The notes: a model not told the origin generated them from the sequence alone. Counted from the stretch's first letter, positions 7,649-16,702 are shown. The stretch: DNA of 64,000 nucleotides from Pseudoflavonifractor sp. An44 (GCF_002161675.1 NZ_NFIH01000006.1:1-64000), one strand, 5' to 3'. Numbers and translations are program-made.

Positions 7649-8536
7649 CTCTATGGAGAACTGCTTCCGCTACGCCGGGGCAGACTGCGGCGAGCTGTCC
7701 ATGGTCTTCTCCTTCCACCACCTGAAGGTGGACTTCATGGGCAACGACAAGTGGGTGCTGGTGCCCACCGACTTCGGCAAGCTCAAGGACATTCTCTTCT
7801 CCTGGCAGGAGGGCATGGCCGCCCACAACGCCTGGAACGCCGTGTTCTGGTGCAACCACGACCAGCCCCGGGTGGTGTCCCGGTTCGGCGACGAGGGGGC
7901 GTACTGGAAGGAGTCCGCCAAGATGCTGGCCAACATCGTCCACGCCATGCGGGGCACCCCCTACGTCTACCAGGGGGAGGAGCTGGGCATGACCAACGCC
8001 AACTTCACCAGTCTGGACCAGTACCGGGATGTGGAGAGCCTCAACCACTTCCAGATTCTCCGGGACAAGGGCATGAGCGAGGAGAGCGTGTACAACATCC
8101 TCAAGGTCCACTCCCGGGACAACAGCCGCACCCCCATGCAGTGGGACGCCACCGCCCAGGGCGGCTTTACCACCGGGGAGCCCTGGATTTCCGTCAATCC
8201 CAACACCGCCACCATTACCAGGTGGAGGACAAAGACTCCATCTTCGCCCACTATCAGGCCCTCATCCGCCTGCGCCACGAGTACGACGTGTTCGCTCAGG
8301 GGGACTTCACCCCCCTCACCCCGGGCCACCCCGCCGTGCTGGCCTATCAGCGCAAGTACCAGGGCCAGGAGCTGATCTGTGTCAGCAACTTCTACCGCAA
8401 AGAGTGCGTGTGGACGGCTCCCGTGGCGCTGGGTGGATACCGGGTCCTGCTGTCCAACTACTCGGACAGTGAGCCCAAAGCCCAGTGGACGCTGCGGCCC
8501 TATGAGTCGGTGCTGCTGCTGAAAGAGTCCCGCTGA
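7636..8536 (+). pseudogene. 3' part of a GH13 alpha-glucosidase / oligo-1,6-glucosidase gene, frameshifted
   Basis: From SSTSMENCFRYAG onward the sequence matches the second half of GH13 oligo-1,6-glucosidases: ELSMVFSFHHLKVD, the conserved WCNHDQPRVVSRFGD (catalytic-region NHDxPR), GTPYVYQGEELGMTN, and RTPMQWD. Near 8213 a small indel shifts the frame; it continues as QVEDKDSIFAHYQALIRLRHEYD and ends SVLLLKESR. About the first 270 residues, including the usual catalytic Asp, are missing. The 5' break coincides with the recombinase remnant. No start or SD is present, so this is a dead gene. Confidence 0.9.
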
Positions 8537-8541
8537 GACCA
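8519..8541 (+). repeat. Left copy of an imperfect direct repeat around the AT-rich gene
   Basis: ctgaaagag(t)cccgct and gagacca at the glucosidase stop codon recur with few changes at 9758-9781, right at the end of the AT-rich gene. The 1.2 kb between has much lower G+C. This looks like the footprint of an insertion or recombination at the end of the glucosidase gene. Confidence 0.5.
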
Positions 8542-8558
8542 TCTTCCATATGACTTGA

Positions 8559-8609
8559 TTTTAACCCCTTTCCTTGGTATCACAATGATTCTAAGGAAAG
8601 GGGTTAAAA
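8559..8609. terminator. Long perfect hairpin downstream of the glucosidase remnant
   Basis: A perfect 17-bp stem (ttttaacccctttcctt and complement) with a 17-nt loop, probably the old terminator of the glucosidase gene. From 8610 to 8800 the sequence is AT-rich and I see no gene or clear motif in it. Confidence 0.65.
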
Positions 8610-8819
8610 CCATCTAAGGCAATTTTAAACGAATATATTTTTGATAATAATCTCGTTTTTAAGAAGTGATTAAGACACTATTGACAATATCACGGTAAAT
8701 AGCTTATATTATACATATATTTTTCCATAAATTACATACCGCTACTCTTCAAAATCAAAATATATCTTGCGCCAATAGCTTATAAATCGAAATATATGGT
8801 TAAAGGACAGTGATATGAA

Positions 8820-9761
8820 TTGGAGATTACTAGAAAAGACTTGACGAAATATGTATCCACTATTTTGACATTGGAAACCCACAAGCGCACACTACGAACT
8901 ACAGAATCCTATTTAAAGAGGGAAATAAATCGGCTGGCAAACACCAGCACAATCCCCCTTCCAGAGAAAGAACAGGTTAGAGTAGAGGTAGCCCCCAATA
9001 ATCCGAGCAACTCTTTTGCAAACGTTTGCTATGGGTTTCTTATAGTGATGGGCGCATTGATTTTATTTCTCGGTTTCGATCAGCAGGAAGTAGCTCCGCT
9101 GGTCATCGGTCTGTTAATTGCAGGCGCAGGCGTAATGGGAACGCTTCATACATCTTCCAAAAAAGAACGCGAATATGATGAACGCTTGAAAAAAGCAAAG
9201 CAGGAAGCAGAACTTAAATTCTCCCAGGCGTGTGAAGAATATCAGAAAAAGCGAGACCTGGAACGGGAGATGTCAGAGCGTAGAATTGCCGAAATAGAAC
9301 CTGATCTGGCAACAATACATCAACTTAGAGTGAAAACAGAGTCTTTACTTAAAAAATATTACGGATTAAATATTATTCATAAATCCTATCGTGATATCAT
9401 TCCAATCGCCTCGTTCTATCATTATTTAAGCACAGGGATGTGCAGTGAACTAGAGGGTCCAGATGGATGTTACCGCCTTTACGAATGGGAAGTATTCCAA
9501 AAAATGATCATCGCAAAGTTGGATCAGGTTATCGAACAGCTAGAGATATTGAATGAACGGCAAGCTGAATTGAAGCAAGCGTTAATGGATTCCAACGCTG
9601 CGATCAAGGAGCTTACTAGTTATGTTTGCGGCATTGGAAATGAAAATCGCCAGCATCATGCAATTATGCAATACAACCAACAACGTATTGAAGAAGAGAT
9701 ACGTTTTCAAAATCAGTATAATCGCATGAAGGATTGGTTGGACTCCAGACCACATCGCTGA
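8820..9761 (+). CDS. AT-rich membrane-anchored coiled-coil protein of unknown function
   Basis: This 313-residue protein has an N-terminal helical stretch, two adjacent membrane helices (about residues 69-86 and 91-108), long coiled-coil segments (about 113-175 and 235-265), and a conserved-looking block YYGLNIIHKSYRDIIPIASFYHYLSTG. Similar unnamed proteins occur in Firmicutes; I assign no function. The frame opens with TTG at 8820; an ATG at 8815 better spaced from the aaagga SD is out of frame and stops after nine codons, so the start may have been damaged. G+C is far below the neighbours, and imperfect direct repeats flank it, so transfer is likely. Confidence 0.7.
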   Translation: MEITRKDLTKYVSTILTLETHKRTLRTTESYLKREINRLANTSTIPLPEKEQVRVEVAPNNPSNSFANVCYGFLIVMGALILFLGFDQQEVAPLVIGLLIAGAGVMGTLHTSSKKEREYDERLKKAKQEAELKFSQACEEYQKKRDLEREMSERRIAEIEPDLATIHQLRVKTESLLKKYYGLNIIHKSYRDIIPIASFYHYLSTGMCSELEGPDGCYRLYEWEVFQKMIIAKLDQVIEQLEILNERQAELKQALMDSNAAIKELTSYVCGIGNENRQHHAIMQYNQQRIEEEIRFQNQYNRMKDWLDSRPHR

Positions 9762-9781
9762 AAGAGACCCGCTAAAGACCA
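9758..9781 (+). repeat. Right copy of the imperfect direct repeat
   Basis: Partner of 8519-8541 (ctgaaagagacccgct then aaagacca). It overlaps the end of the AT-rich gene. Confidence 0.5.
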
Positions 9782-9874
9782 CCTATCCCGTCCAGCCGTC
9801 CACCTATCCCATAGCTCTATACAGCCCCCTTTCCCTCTGGTATTCTAAAGATACCAAGGAAAGGGGGCATCGTT

Positions 9875-10261
9875 ATGAAAACCTGGAATCCCAACACCAA
9901 CCGCATATTGTTCCGGCTGCTCTGGGTGACGGCGGCGGTATATGCCGTGGTCTTTGTCGCCGCCTTTTGGCACTTACCCATCCATGTATACATCTGGCAC
10001 CAGGGCCTGCTGTTCTATTTCCATTTCATCCCCATGTTTCTGTTGCAGCTGGTGCTGTGCCGCACCCGCTCCACCCCGGTGTGCATCCTCCTCCCCCTGG
10101 GCATCCTGGCCGGAGTGGGTCTGGTGTGGCTCTGTCTCACTGAATGGACGGTCATGGGCCTGGTCCTCTTTGGCTACTGGTGCATTGCCCCGGTGATGGG
10201 CTGCGCCCTGGCCTGGGTGGTCTACTTTGCAGGGTATCTGCTGGGGTACCGACGGGTCTAA
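9875..10261 (+). CDS. Small hydrophobic membrane protein, unknown
   Basis: This 128-residue protein is almost entirely hydrophobic with about four membrane helices (residues about 8-30, 38-60, 67-87 and 93-122). It has no charged catalytic motif. Good SD (aaaggggg) before the ATG. It is a single-gene unit between the AT-rich gene and a strong bidirectional terminator. Function unknown. Confidence 0.65.
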   Translation: MKTWNPNTNRILFRLLWVTAAVYAVVFVAAFWHLPIHVYIWHQGLLFYFHFIPMFLLQLVLCRTRSTPVCILLPLGILAGVGLVWLCLTEWTVMGLVLFGYWCIAPVMGCALAWVVYFAGYLLGYRRV

Positions 10262-10268
10262 CCACACA

Positions 10269-10314
10269 AAACGCATGGGCGGACGGCCTCGAAAGGCCGT
10301 CCGCCCATGCGTTT
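10269..10314. terminator. Bidirectional terminator
   Basis: A 21-bp stem (aaacgcatgggcggacggcct and complement) with a 4-base loop lies between the converging genes ending at 10261 and 10313. Confidence 0.9.
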
Positions 10315-11044
10315 ATTCTTCCAGAGCCAGAGAGGCCTGGAGCAATTTCTTGGTGTAGTCGTGCTGGGGGTTGTCGTAGATGGTGTCCACGTCCCCCTGT
10401 TCCACAATCTCCCCCTGGTACATCACCGCCACCCGGTCGCAGATCTGATAGACCACCGCCAGGTCGTGGGAGATGAACAGGTAGGACAGGCGGAACTTGG
10501 CCTTCAAGTCCACCAGCAGCTGGAGGATTTGGGCCTGCATGGTCACGTCCAAAGCGGACACCGGCTCGTCCAGCACAATGAGGCGGCTGCCCCCGATGAG
10601 GGCGGCGGCGATGGCCACCCGCTGACGCTGACCGCCGGAGAGCTGGGAGGGGCGGCGGGAATAGTGCTCCTCCCCCAGGCCCACCTGCTGCAGCATGTCA
10701 ATGGCCTGGGCCTTCCGCTCCTTCTTGTCCTTCACCCCTAGCACCCGCAGGGGCTCCTCCAGAAACCAGCCCACCGACTTGGCGGGGTTGAGGGAGCCGT
10801 AGGGGTCCTGGAACACCATCTGAGGCCGGAAGGCGTTGACCTCCAAGGTACCCTCGGTGTCCTTCACCACCCCCAACAGACACTTGGCCAGGGTGGATTT
10901 ACCGGAGCCGGACTCTCCCACAATGCCCAGCACCTCGCCGGGGTCCAGGGTGAGGGAGACGTTGCGCAGCACCTGCTTGCGCTCCTTGCCCTTTCCATAG
11001 TAGCTGTTGAGGCCCTGGATGTTTACCATTGGTTTCTCAGCCAT
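10313..11044 (-). CDS. Oligopeptide ABC transporter ATPase (DppF/OppF type)
   Basis: This 243-residue ATPase energises peptide import from the cytoplasmic face. It has Walker A GESGSGKST, signature LSGGQRQR, Walker B LIVLDEPVSALD and the H-loop ISHD. The start is set at the ATG at 11044, overlapping the previous gene by 8 bp; a GTG at 11053 is also possible. Last gene of the five-gene operon 15205 to 10313. It lacks the long C-terminal Fe-S extension of some OppD/F proteins, so it is a short version. Confidence 0.9.
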   Translation of the reverse strand: MAEKPMVNIQGLNSYYGKGKERKQVLRNVSLTLDPGEVLGIVGESGSGKSTLAKCLLGVVKDTEGTLEVNAFRPQMVFQDPYGSLNPAKSVGWFLEEPLRVLGVKDKKERKAQAIDMLQQVGLGEEHYSRRPSQLSGGQRQRVAIAAALIGGSRLIVLDEPVSALDVTMQAQILQLLVDLKAKFRLSYLFISHDLAVVYQICDRVAVMYQGEIVEQGDVDTIYDNPQHDYTKKLLQASLALEE

Positions 11045-11846
11045 GGCTGCCACCTGCTTTCAGTTTGGTTCGGGTGGGGCGGGAGGCGATGAGCCGCTGA
11101 GTATACGCCTGCTGCGGGTGGTGGAACACCTGCTCCACGTCCCCTGCCTCCACGATCTCCCCCTGCTGCATCACCACCACGTGGTGGCACAGGGCCCGGA
11201 TGACACCCAGGTCGTGGGAGATGAACAAAATGGCGATGCCCTCTTTCCGGTTGATCTCCTTGAGGGTGTCCAGAATCTGTGCCTGGATGGTGACATCCAG
11301 GGCGGTGGTGGGCTCATCGGCGATGAGCAGCTTGGGCCGCAGCACCAGGGCGGCGGCAATCATCACCCGCTGGCGCATACCGCCAGACAGCTGGTGGGGG
11401 TACTGGTGGTACAGCTGCTCCCCATTGGGCAGCCCGGCCAGGGCCATGGCCTCCAGAGCCCGCTGTTTGCGCTCCTTGGGAGGCATCTTGGTGTGAATGC
11501 GCAGGGCCTCCTCCACCTGGGGTCCAATCTTCATGGTGGGGTTGAGGCTGGTCATGGGCTCCTGGAAGATGATGGACAGGTCCTTGCCCTGATAGCTGCG
11601 CATCTGGCTTCGGGTGAGGTCCAGCAGTTCCACCCCCTCAAAGCGGATGGAGCCGGAGACCTGGACGCTCTTGCGGTCCAGCAGGCCCATAATGGCGTGG
11701 GCGGTCATGGACTTGCCTGAGCCGGACTCTCCCACAATGCCGATGACTTGGCCCTCCTCCACATGGAGGGAGAAGTCCTTCACCGCCTCGAAATGACCCT
11801 TGGGGTTGGGAAATGCAATTTTCAAATGTTCAATCTGTAACATCAT
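11037..11846 (-). CDS. Oligopeptide ABC transporter ATPase (DppD/OppD type)
   Basis: This 269-residue ATPase has Walker A GESGSGKSM, signature LSGGMRQRV, Walker B LLIADEPTTALD and the H-loop LFISHDLG. It partners the following ATPase to drive the two permeases. Its ATG overlaps the permease stop codon (ATGA), indicating translational coupling. The C-terminus ends in RPTRTKLKAGG with no Cys motif, unlike OppD proteins that bind an iron-sulfur cluster. Confidence 0.9.
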   Translation of the reverse strand: MMLQIEHLKIAFPNPKGHFEAVKDFSLHVEEGQVIGIVGESGSGKSMTAHAIMGLLDRKSVQVSGSIRFEGVELLDLTRSQMRSYQGKDLSIIFQEPMTSLNPTMKIGPQVEEALRIHTKMPPKERKQRALEAMALAGLPNGEQLYHQYPHQLSGGMRQRVMIAAALVLRPKLLIADEPTTALDVTIQAQILDTLKEINRKEGIAILFISHDLGVIRALCHHVVVMQQGEIVEAGDVEQVFHHPQQAYTQRLIASRPTRTKLKAGGSHG

Positions 11847-12643
11847 GCCGCCATCCTTTCCCGCAGGCCCTCACCCAGCAAACTCACGCCCAGGATGGTG
11901 AGCACCACCACCAGGGCAGGACAGAGCATACACCAGGGGGCGGTGGACCACACCGCCTGGGCCTCGTTGAGCATCCGTCCCAGGCTCACGTCGGGGGCGG
12001 TGACGCCAATGCTCAGATAGCTCATGGACGCCTCGGAGAGCACCGCATTGTTAAAGCCGATGGTGAGCCCCGACAACAGGGTGGGCCAGGTGTTGGGCAG
12101 GATGTGGACAAAGAGGATGCGTCCATTGTACACCCCCATGAGCCGGGCCGAGCGCACAAAGTCCCGGTCCCGGACCTTGAGGAACTCCCCCCGCACCAGG
12201 CGGGCAAAGCTGGGGATGAAGAGAATGCCCAAAGCTCCGATGACGTTATACTTGCCCGGGCCAATCACCGCCAACACCACCAGAGCCAGCAGAATGCTGG
12301 GGAAGGCGGCCAGGGCGTCACAAATTCGCATGACCAGGGCGTCCACCACGCCTCCGAAGTAGCCGCAGAAGGCGCCGATGAGCAGTCCGGCCACAAAGCC
12401 GATGGCCAACACGGCCAGGGCAATCATCAGGGTGCTGCCCGCTCCCTCCATGGTGCGGGACAGGATGTCCCGGCCCAGCTGATCGCAGCCGAAGGGGTGG
12501 GCCAGAGAGGGGGCGGCATACCGGTCCGCTCCCACCATGGCGGTGGGCTCATAGGGGGTCCAGAACATACCCACCCCGGCAAAGCCCACCATGAGCACGG
12601 TGAGCACCAGGCCCAGCCGTCCATACCAGTTGCGTGTTGTCAT
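11843..12643 (-). CDS. Oligopeptide ABC transporter permease (DppC/OppC type)
   Basis: This 266-residue inner-membrane permease has about six membrane helices and the conserved cytoplasmic loop that meets the ATPases (LVRGEFLKVRDRDFVRSAR, EAA region). The N-terminal PFGCDQLGRDILSR motif is typical of OppC/DppC. It begins 6 bp after the B permease and overlaps the ATPase gene by 4 bp. Confidence 0.92.
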   Translation of the reverse strand: MTTRNWYGRLGLVLTVLMVGFAGVGMFWTPYEPTAMVGADRYAAPSLAHPFGCDQLGRDILSRTMEGAGSTLMIALAVLAIGFVAGLLIGAFCGYFGGVVDALVMRICDALAAFPSILLALVVLAVIGPGKYNVIGALGILFIPSFARLVRGEFLKVRDRDFVRSARLMGVYNGRILFVHILPNTWPTLLSGLTIGFNNAVLSEASMSYLSIGVTAPDVSLGRMLNEAQAVWSTAPWCMLCPALVVVLTILGVSLLGEGLRERMAA

Positions 12644-12649
12644 CTCGCC

Positions 12650-13594
12650 TCACCGTCCTCTCAGTCTGGGGTCCATGACCCGGTAGAGCAAGTCGGCGGC
12701 GAAGTTGCACACCACCACCACTGTGGCGATGAGCACCACAATGGCCTGCACCACCGGATAGTCCCGGTTGCCGATGGAGGTCACCAGCATCTTGCCCAGG
12801 CCGGGGATGCCGAAGACCTGCTCCACCACAATGGAACCGGCCATAATGTCCGCCACCGTCATGGCCAGGAAGGTGACCACGGGAATCATGGCGTTGCGCA
12901 GCACATGCCGCCACAGGGCCGAGGTCTTGGAGTTGCCCTTGCTGTACGCCGTGCGGATGTAGTCCTGGCCCAGCTCGCTGAGGATGGAGCCCCGCAGCAT
13001 TTTCACGGTCATGGCCGACCGGGGCAGGGCCACCGCCAGGGCGGGAAAGAGCATGTACCACAGATAGGGGCCCCAGCCGGCCTGGGGGGTGACAATGGCC
13101 CCGGGCTGGAACAGGCGCAGCACCAGTCCGAACACATACACCAGCAAGATACCCGCCACAAAGTTGGGCACCGACATGGTGATCTGGTTGAGGATGGTGA
13201 GCACCCGGTCCACCACGCCCCCCTCATACCGGGCAGCGATGATACCCAGGGGCAGAGAGATGGCCACAATGAGCACAAAGGCCAGCACCGCCAGGGTGAG
13301 GGTGTGGGTGACGCAGGTGGACAGCAGCTGAGCCACCGGCATGCCGTAGTTGTAGGACTCCCCCAGATTCCCGGTGAGCAGGCCCCCCAGCCAGTGGAGG
13401 TACCGCTGCCAGATGGGCAAATCCAGCCCCAGCCGCTCTCGGAGGGCTGCGATCTGTTCCGGGGTGGCCTCCACCCCCAGGATGGAGGAGGTGGGGTCGC
13501 CGGGAATGATGGAGAAGGCCACAAAGGCCAGGATGGTCACCAGCAGCAGGGTGGCAATCAGCAGCAGCACCCGCTTGACCAGGGTTTTCATCAT
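12650..13594 (-). CDS. Oligopeptide ABC transporter permease (DppB/OppB type)
   Basis: This roughly 314-residue membrane protein starts with a basic segment and membrane helix and carries the OppB/DppB signatures IIPGDP and LRGSILSELGQDYIRTAYSK (EAA loop). The start is placed at the ATG at 13594 behind agaggtgag; the next codon is also ATG. It is separated from the substrate-binding protein gene by 57 bp containing a strong hairpin, which probably lowers permease expression relative to the binding protein. Confidence 0.92.
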   Translation of the reverse strand: MMKTLVKRVLLLIATLLLVTILAFVAFSIIPGDPTSSILGVEATPEQIAALRERLGLDLPIWQRYLHWLGGLLTGNLGESYNYGMPVAQLLSTCVTHTLTLAVLAFVLIVAISLPLGIIAARYEGGVVDRVLTILNQITMSVPNFVAGILLVYVFGLVLRLFQPGAIVTPQAGWGPYLWYMLFPALAVALPRSAMTVKMLRGSILSELGQDYIRTAYSKGNSKTSALWRHVLRNAMIPVVTFLAMTVADIMAGSIVVEQVFGIPGLGKMLVTSIGNRDYPVVQAIVVLIATVVVVCNFAADLLYRVMDPRLRGR

Positions 13595-13612
13595 ACATCT
13601 CACCTCTTGCAA

Positions 13613-13640
13613 TTTGGGGGCCGCAGGTGCGGCCCCCAAA
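13613..13640 (-). terminator. Intercistronic hairpin between binding protein and permease genes
   Basis: A 12-bp GC-rich stem with a 4-nt loop and no clear T run follows the binding-protein stop codon. Such hairpins act as partial terminators or stabilise the upstream mRNA, giving excess binding protein. Confidence 0.7.
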
Positions 13641-13651
13641 GCGTTGGTCTC

Positions 13652-15205
13652 TTATTTATAGTGGATGGTGCTCATGTCCAACACATAGGTGGCATAGAAG
13701 GTCACGCCATCCAGGGCGGGATTCATCACCACCAGGTCGCACAGGTCCTGAATCCACAGGCTGGCGGCCTCCTCGTTGAGGATGGTCTGTGCCTGCTTGT
13801 AAAGCTGGGTCTGCTCGCCCTGGTCCAGAGTGGTCAGGGCCTTCTCCATCACCTGGTCATACTCCTCCGAGTTGAAGTTGATGAAGTTCTTCTGGTTGTC
13901 GCTGACGTAGCGCTCCAGCATCTCCCGGCCGGTCATGTCGCTGGCGGCGATGCCCACCACGGTGGACTCAAAGTCGCGGCCACGGTACACATCGCTGACC
14001 CAGCTCTCCCACTCGATGGGGTTGAGGTTGGCGGTGATGCCCACCTGAGCCAGCTGCTGGGAGACCACCTCAGCGGTCTCCACGTGCTGGGTGTAGTTGG
14101 AGGGCACAGTGATGGTCATGGTAAAGCCATCGGGATAACCGGCCTCAGCCAGCAGCTGCTTGGCCTTTTCCAGGTCCTGCTGGTAGTTTTCCGCCAGCTC
14201 GGGCATGAAATACTTGGTGTAGGCGGGGTACATGCTGGTACCAGTGGCCACGCCGTCCCCGTTACACACAAATTCGATGATCTCAGGGACATTGATGGCG
14301 TAGTACATGGCCTGACGCACCCGCACGTCGTCAAAGGGCTTGACGTCGTTGTTCAGGTACAGGGCCTGCACCAGCTTCATGGTGTCCTGAAGCACGGTGA
14401 ACTGCTTCTCCACCTCCTTGCGCACCGAGTTGGGCAGGTGGATGACCATGTCCAGAGTGCCGCCCTGCAAGCCCATCACCAGGGTATTCACATCGGTGAT
14501 GATGCGGAAGGTCACCTGGTCCAGCTGGGCGGGCTCGCCCCAGTAGCCGTCAAACTTCTTCATCTCCATGCTCTGCTGGGGGGTGTAGGAGGTGAAGGCG
14601 AAGGGACCGGTGCCGACGGGAGTGGTGGCAATGGTGTCGCTGGAATTTGCAGGGATGATGGCGGCAGTCATGGAGTTGATAAACTCCAGATTGGGCTCTT
14701 TGAGGGTGAGCACCACATGGGTGTCGTCGGTGGCCTCCATGCTGGTGACATTAGAAAACGCCGAAATCAGAGGCGTTCCATCGTTCTCTGACCCGGCGCA
14801 GCGTTCCAAGGAGTATAGTACATCTTCCATGGTGACTGCGTTGCCGTTGTGGAACTTCACGCCCTCCCGCAGGGTAAAGGTGTACTGAAGTCCGTCGTCG
14901 GAAACTGTGTAGTCACTGGCAACAGCGGGAATGACGCCGCCGTCGGGACTGGCTTTCATCAGTCCTTCGAAGATGTTGAACAGCACTTCACTGGTCCCCG
15001 CGGCTACCGCCTTGTGGGGGTCCAGGCTGTCCAAATCCTGTGCGATACCTACCGTGACTGAGTTTCCTTTGGATAACTCGCCCGTTTGTGCAGAGGCTGT
15101 GGGGGTGGCGCTATTGTTCGTGCCTCCTGTACATCCGTACAGTGAAGCCGAGAGCATGACCCCGGCCAGCAGCAGCAAAAGGGCCCGTTTCGTGAACTTG
15201 GGCAT
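13652..15205 (-). CDS. Oligopeptide-binding lipoprotein (SBP family 5)
   Basis: This 517-residue solute-binding protein is anchored outside the membrane and delivers peptides or similar ligands to the permeases. A lipoprotein signal peptide ends in LYGC (lipobox), followed by a Ser/Thr-rich linker, then the family-5 fold (SLDPHKAVAAGTSEVLFNIF, KFHNGNAVTMEDV). Start supported by aaaggaag. It is the first gene of the dpp/opp-like operon. The ligand cannot be deduced; family-5 members bind peptides, nickel chelates or sugars' derivatives. Confidence 0.92.
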   Translation of the reverse strand: MPKFTKRALLLLLAGVMLSASLYGCTGGTNNSATPTASAQTGELSKGNSVTVGIAQDLDSLDPHKAVAAGTSEVLFNIFEGLMKASPDGGVIPAVASDYTVSDDGLQYTFTLREGVKFHNGNAVTMEDVLYSLERCAGSENDGTPLISAFSNVTSMEATDDTHVVLTLKEPNLEFINSMTAAIIPANSSDTIATTPVGTGPFAFTSYTPQQSMEMKKFDGYWGEPAQLDQVTFRIITDVNTLVMGLQGGTLDMVIHLPNSVRKEVEKQFTVLQDTMKLVQALYLNNDVKPFDDVRVRQAMYYAINVPEIIEFVCNGDGVATGTSMYPAYTKYFMPELAENYQQDLEKAKQLLAEAGYPDGFTMTITVPSNYTQHVETAEVVSQQLAQVGITANLNPIEWESWVSDVYRGRDFESTVVGIAASDMTGREMLERYVSDNQKNFINFNSEEYDQVMEKALTTLDQGEQTQLYKQAQTILNEEAASLWIQDLCDLVVMNPALDGVTFYATYVLDMSTIHYK

Positions 15206-15261
15206 TTTGCTTCTTCCTTTCGTTTCTGCTTTTCTCGCAACTGTATTCAGTTGTCCGGTCT

Positions 15262-15289
15262 ATTCTAACACACAGGAGCAGAATTGCAA
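15262..15289 (-). promoter_or_regulatory. Promoter of the peptide transporter operon
   Basis: On the reverse strand TTGCAA and TAGAAT are 16 bp apart, about 60 bp before the binding-protein start. Confidence 0.6.
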
Positions 15290-15308
15290 GGTATTTCTTG
15301 CACAATTT

Positions 15309-15339
15309 GTGTGGCGCAGGGAGGCTCCCTGCGCCACAC
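15309..15339 (-). terminator. Terminator of the DUF5808-like gene
   Basis: A 14-bp stem (gtgtggcgcaggga and complement) with a 3-nt loop lies just beyond the stop codon at 15348. Confidence 0.8.
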
Positions 15340-15347
15340 TTTGCCAC

Positions 15348-16700
15348 TTATTTCAATTGCTCATACAGGCCCGCCATGTCCTCTGCCCCGTCCCCTACCA
15401 GATAGACGGTGCCGTCGTCCATGGTGATGAGCAGCCAGGGCCCCTCCTGGGGGTCCATGCACACGGTGATTTTGTCGTACTCGTCGCTCTGGTAGCGGCC
15501 CTTATATACGTTGTCCATGGCCGTACCAGCAATGCGCCGCAGCCCCTCCGGCTCCTCTTGCAGCAGCTGCACCTGGTCCACGTCCGCCAGGGGAATCTCA
15601 TAGTGATCCCAGCCGTGCTCTGCCACCAGGGCGGTATCGGTGAGGGTGAGGGTCACAGGCGCCCGCTCCTCCGCCATCAGCCACACACCGAACAGGGGCA
15701 TCAGGAGCATCAGAACCGCTGTAGCTCCCATGATGACCCGGCCGCTTTTCTTGGCCAGGTTCACGGTGGTGTTCATGCCGATGCGGTTGTTGACCACCAA
15801 GTGGGTGTCGTTGGGGTCATAGTAGAACATGCCCCAAATCCACTTTTCGTCCTCGTCCACATAGTAGGTCTGGCCGCTCTGGGCGGTGAGCCGCTCCTGC
15901 TGGTGGCGCAGGTGGAACTCCAGCCCCACCGCCAGCACCAGAAAGAGGACGGTGAGGGCCAACATCACCACCAGGCCCCAAACCGGGTGGGACAGGGACA
16001 ACCACATGGCCAGGTTGACCCCCGCCATAAACCAGCTGCCCCACACCCAGCTCCGCCGCCAGGCTCTCCGGCGGATGCGGGTGAGGGTCTGGGTGAGGCT
16101 CTCATTTTCGTCCACCGTCTCCGCCCGCCGCCGCATGGCCCACTGATACAGGGCCCAGAACAGCAGCACACACACCGGCCCGGTGAGAAACAGGGCGGTC
16201 ATCAGCCAATCCTGCTGCACGATGCCCCACACCAGAGGCGCCAAACTCACCACCAGGGGAAGCAAAAACTGAACGGGCGAGATGGGCTTCTCCGCCTGAG
16301 CCGCGGCGGTGAGGTTCACCACATGGGTGCGGGGCACCTCCGGGTACCAGCCCTGTTCCTGTTTCAGCGCCTTGAGCTTTTTGTGGTACTTCACATAGGG
16401 GATAAAGGGCAGCACCATGGCCACATCAATCCAAATCAGCCACACGGTCAGGGACAGCCCCGTGGACATGGGCAAAAGCACTAACACCACCACCGATACC
16501 AGCAAGCCCAGACAGATCCACCGCAGAATACGGCGGAACCGGTTCAGCAGCTCCACGGTCTGGGGGTGGGTGCGGCCCACATAGGGCAGCGTGACCCCTA
16601 GGGCAATGTTCTTTTTAAACTTGGTCTCGTTGTTGAGCTGCCAAAACATCAGCGGTATGATGATAATTCCACACGCCCAAAGAATCAACCGAACGATCAT
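15348..16700 (-). CDS. Multi-pass membrane protein, DUF1648/DUF5808-like
   Basis: This 450-residue protein has several membrane helices in its first 270 residues, a segment WIWGMFYYDPNDTHLVV typical of DUF5808 domains, another helix pair, and a C-terminal soluble domain ending MAGLYEQLK. Such proteins are commonly co-encoded with a YtrA-type GntR regulator, as here. The ATG at 16700 lies 2 bp after the regulator's stop codon with SD aggagggg, so the two are translationally coupled. Role unknown; a link to cell-envelope or antimicrobial stress is suggested only by the regulator class. Confidence 0.75.
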   Translation of the reverse strand: MIVRLILWACGIIIIPLMFWQLNNETKFKKNIALGVTLPYVGRTHPQTVELLNRFRRILRWICLGLLVSVVVLVLLPMSTGLSLTVWLIWIDVAMVLPFIPYVKYHKKLKALKQEQGWYPEVPRTHVVNLTAAAQAEKPISPVQFLLPLVVSLAPLVWGIVQQDWLMTALFLTGPVCVLLFWALYQWAMRRRAETVDENESLTQTLTRIRRRAWRRSWVWGSWFMAGVNLAMWLSLSHPVWGLVVMLALTVLFLVLAVGLEFHLRHQQERLTAQSGQTYYVDEDEKWIWGMFYYDPNDTHLVVNNRIGMNTTVNLAKKSGRVIMGATAVLMLLMPLFGVWLMAEERAPVTLTLTDTALVAEHGWDHYEIPLADVDQVQLLQEEPEGLRRIAGTAMDNVYKGRYQSDEYDKITVCMDPQEGPWLLITMDDGTVYLVGDGAEDMAGLYEQLK

Positions 16701-16702
16701 AG

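Noticed and set aside
6803-8536. A 577-codon + strand frame spanning recombinase and glucosidase regions
   Set aside because: Its first part is antisense to the recombinase remnant; only the last part is the shifted end of the glucosidase gene.
11813-14791. A 992-codon open frame on the + strand across the peptide transporter genes
   Set aside because: It is antisense to four well-recognised ABC genes; long antisense frames are expected in this GC-rich codon usage, and the translation is low-complexity His/Gly/Gln-rich without any domain.
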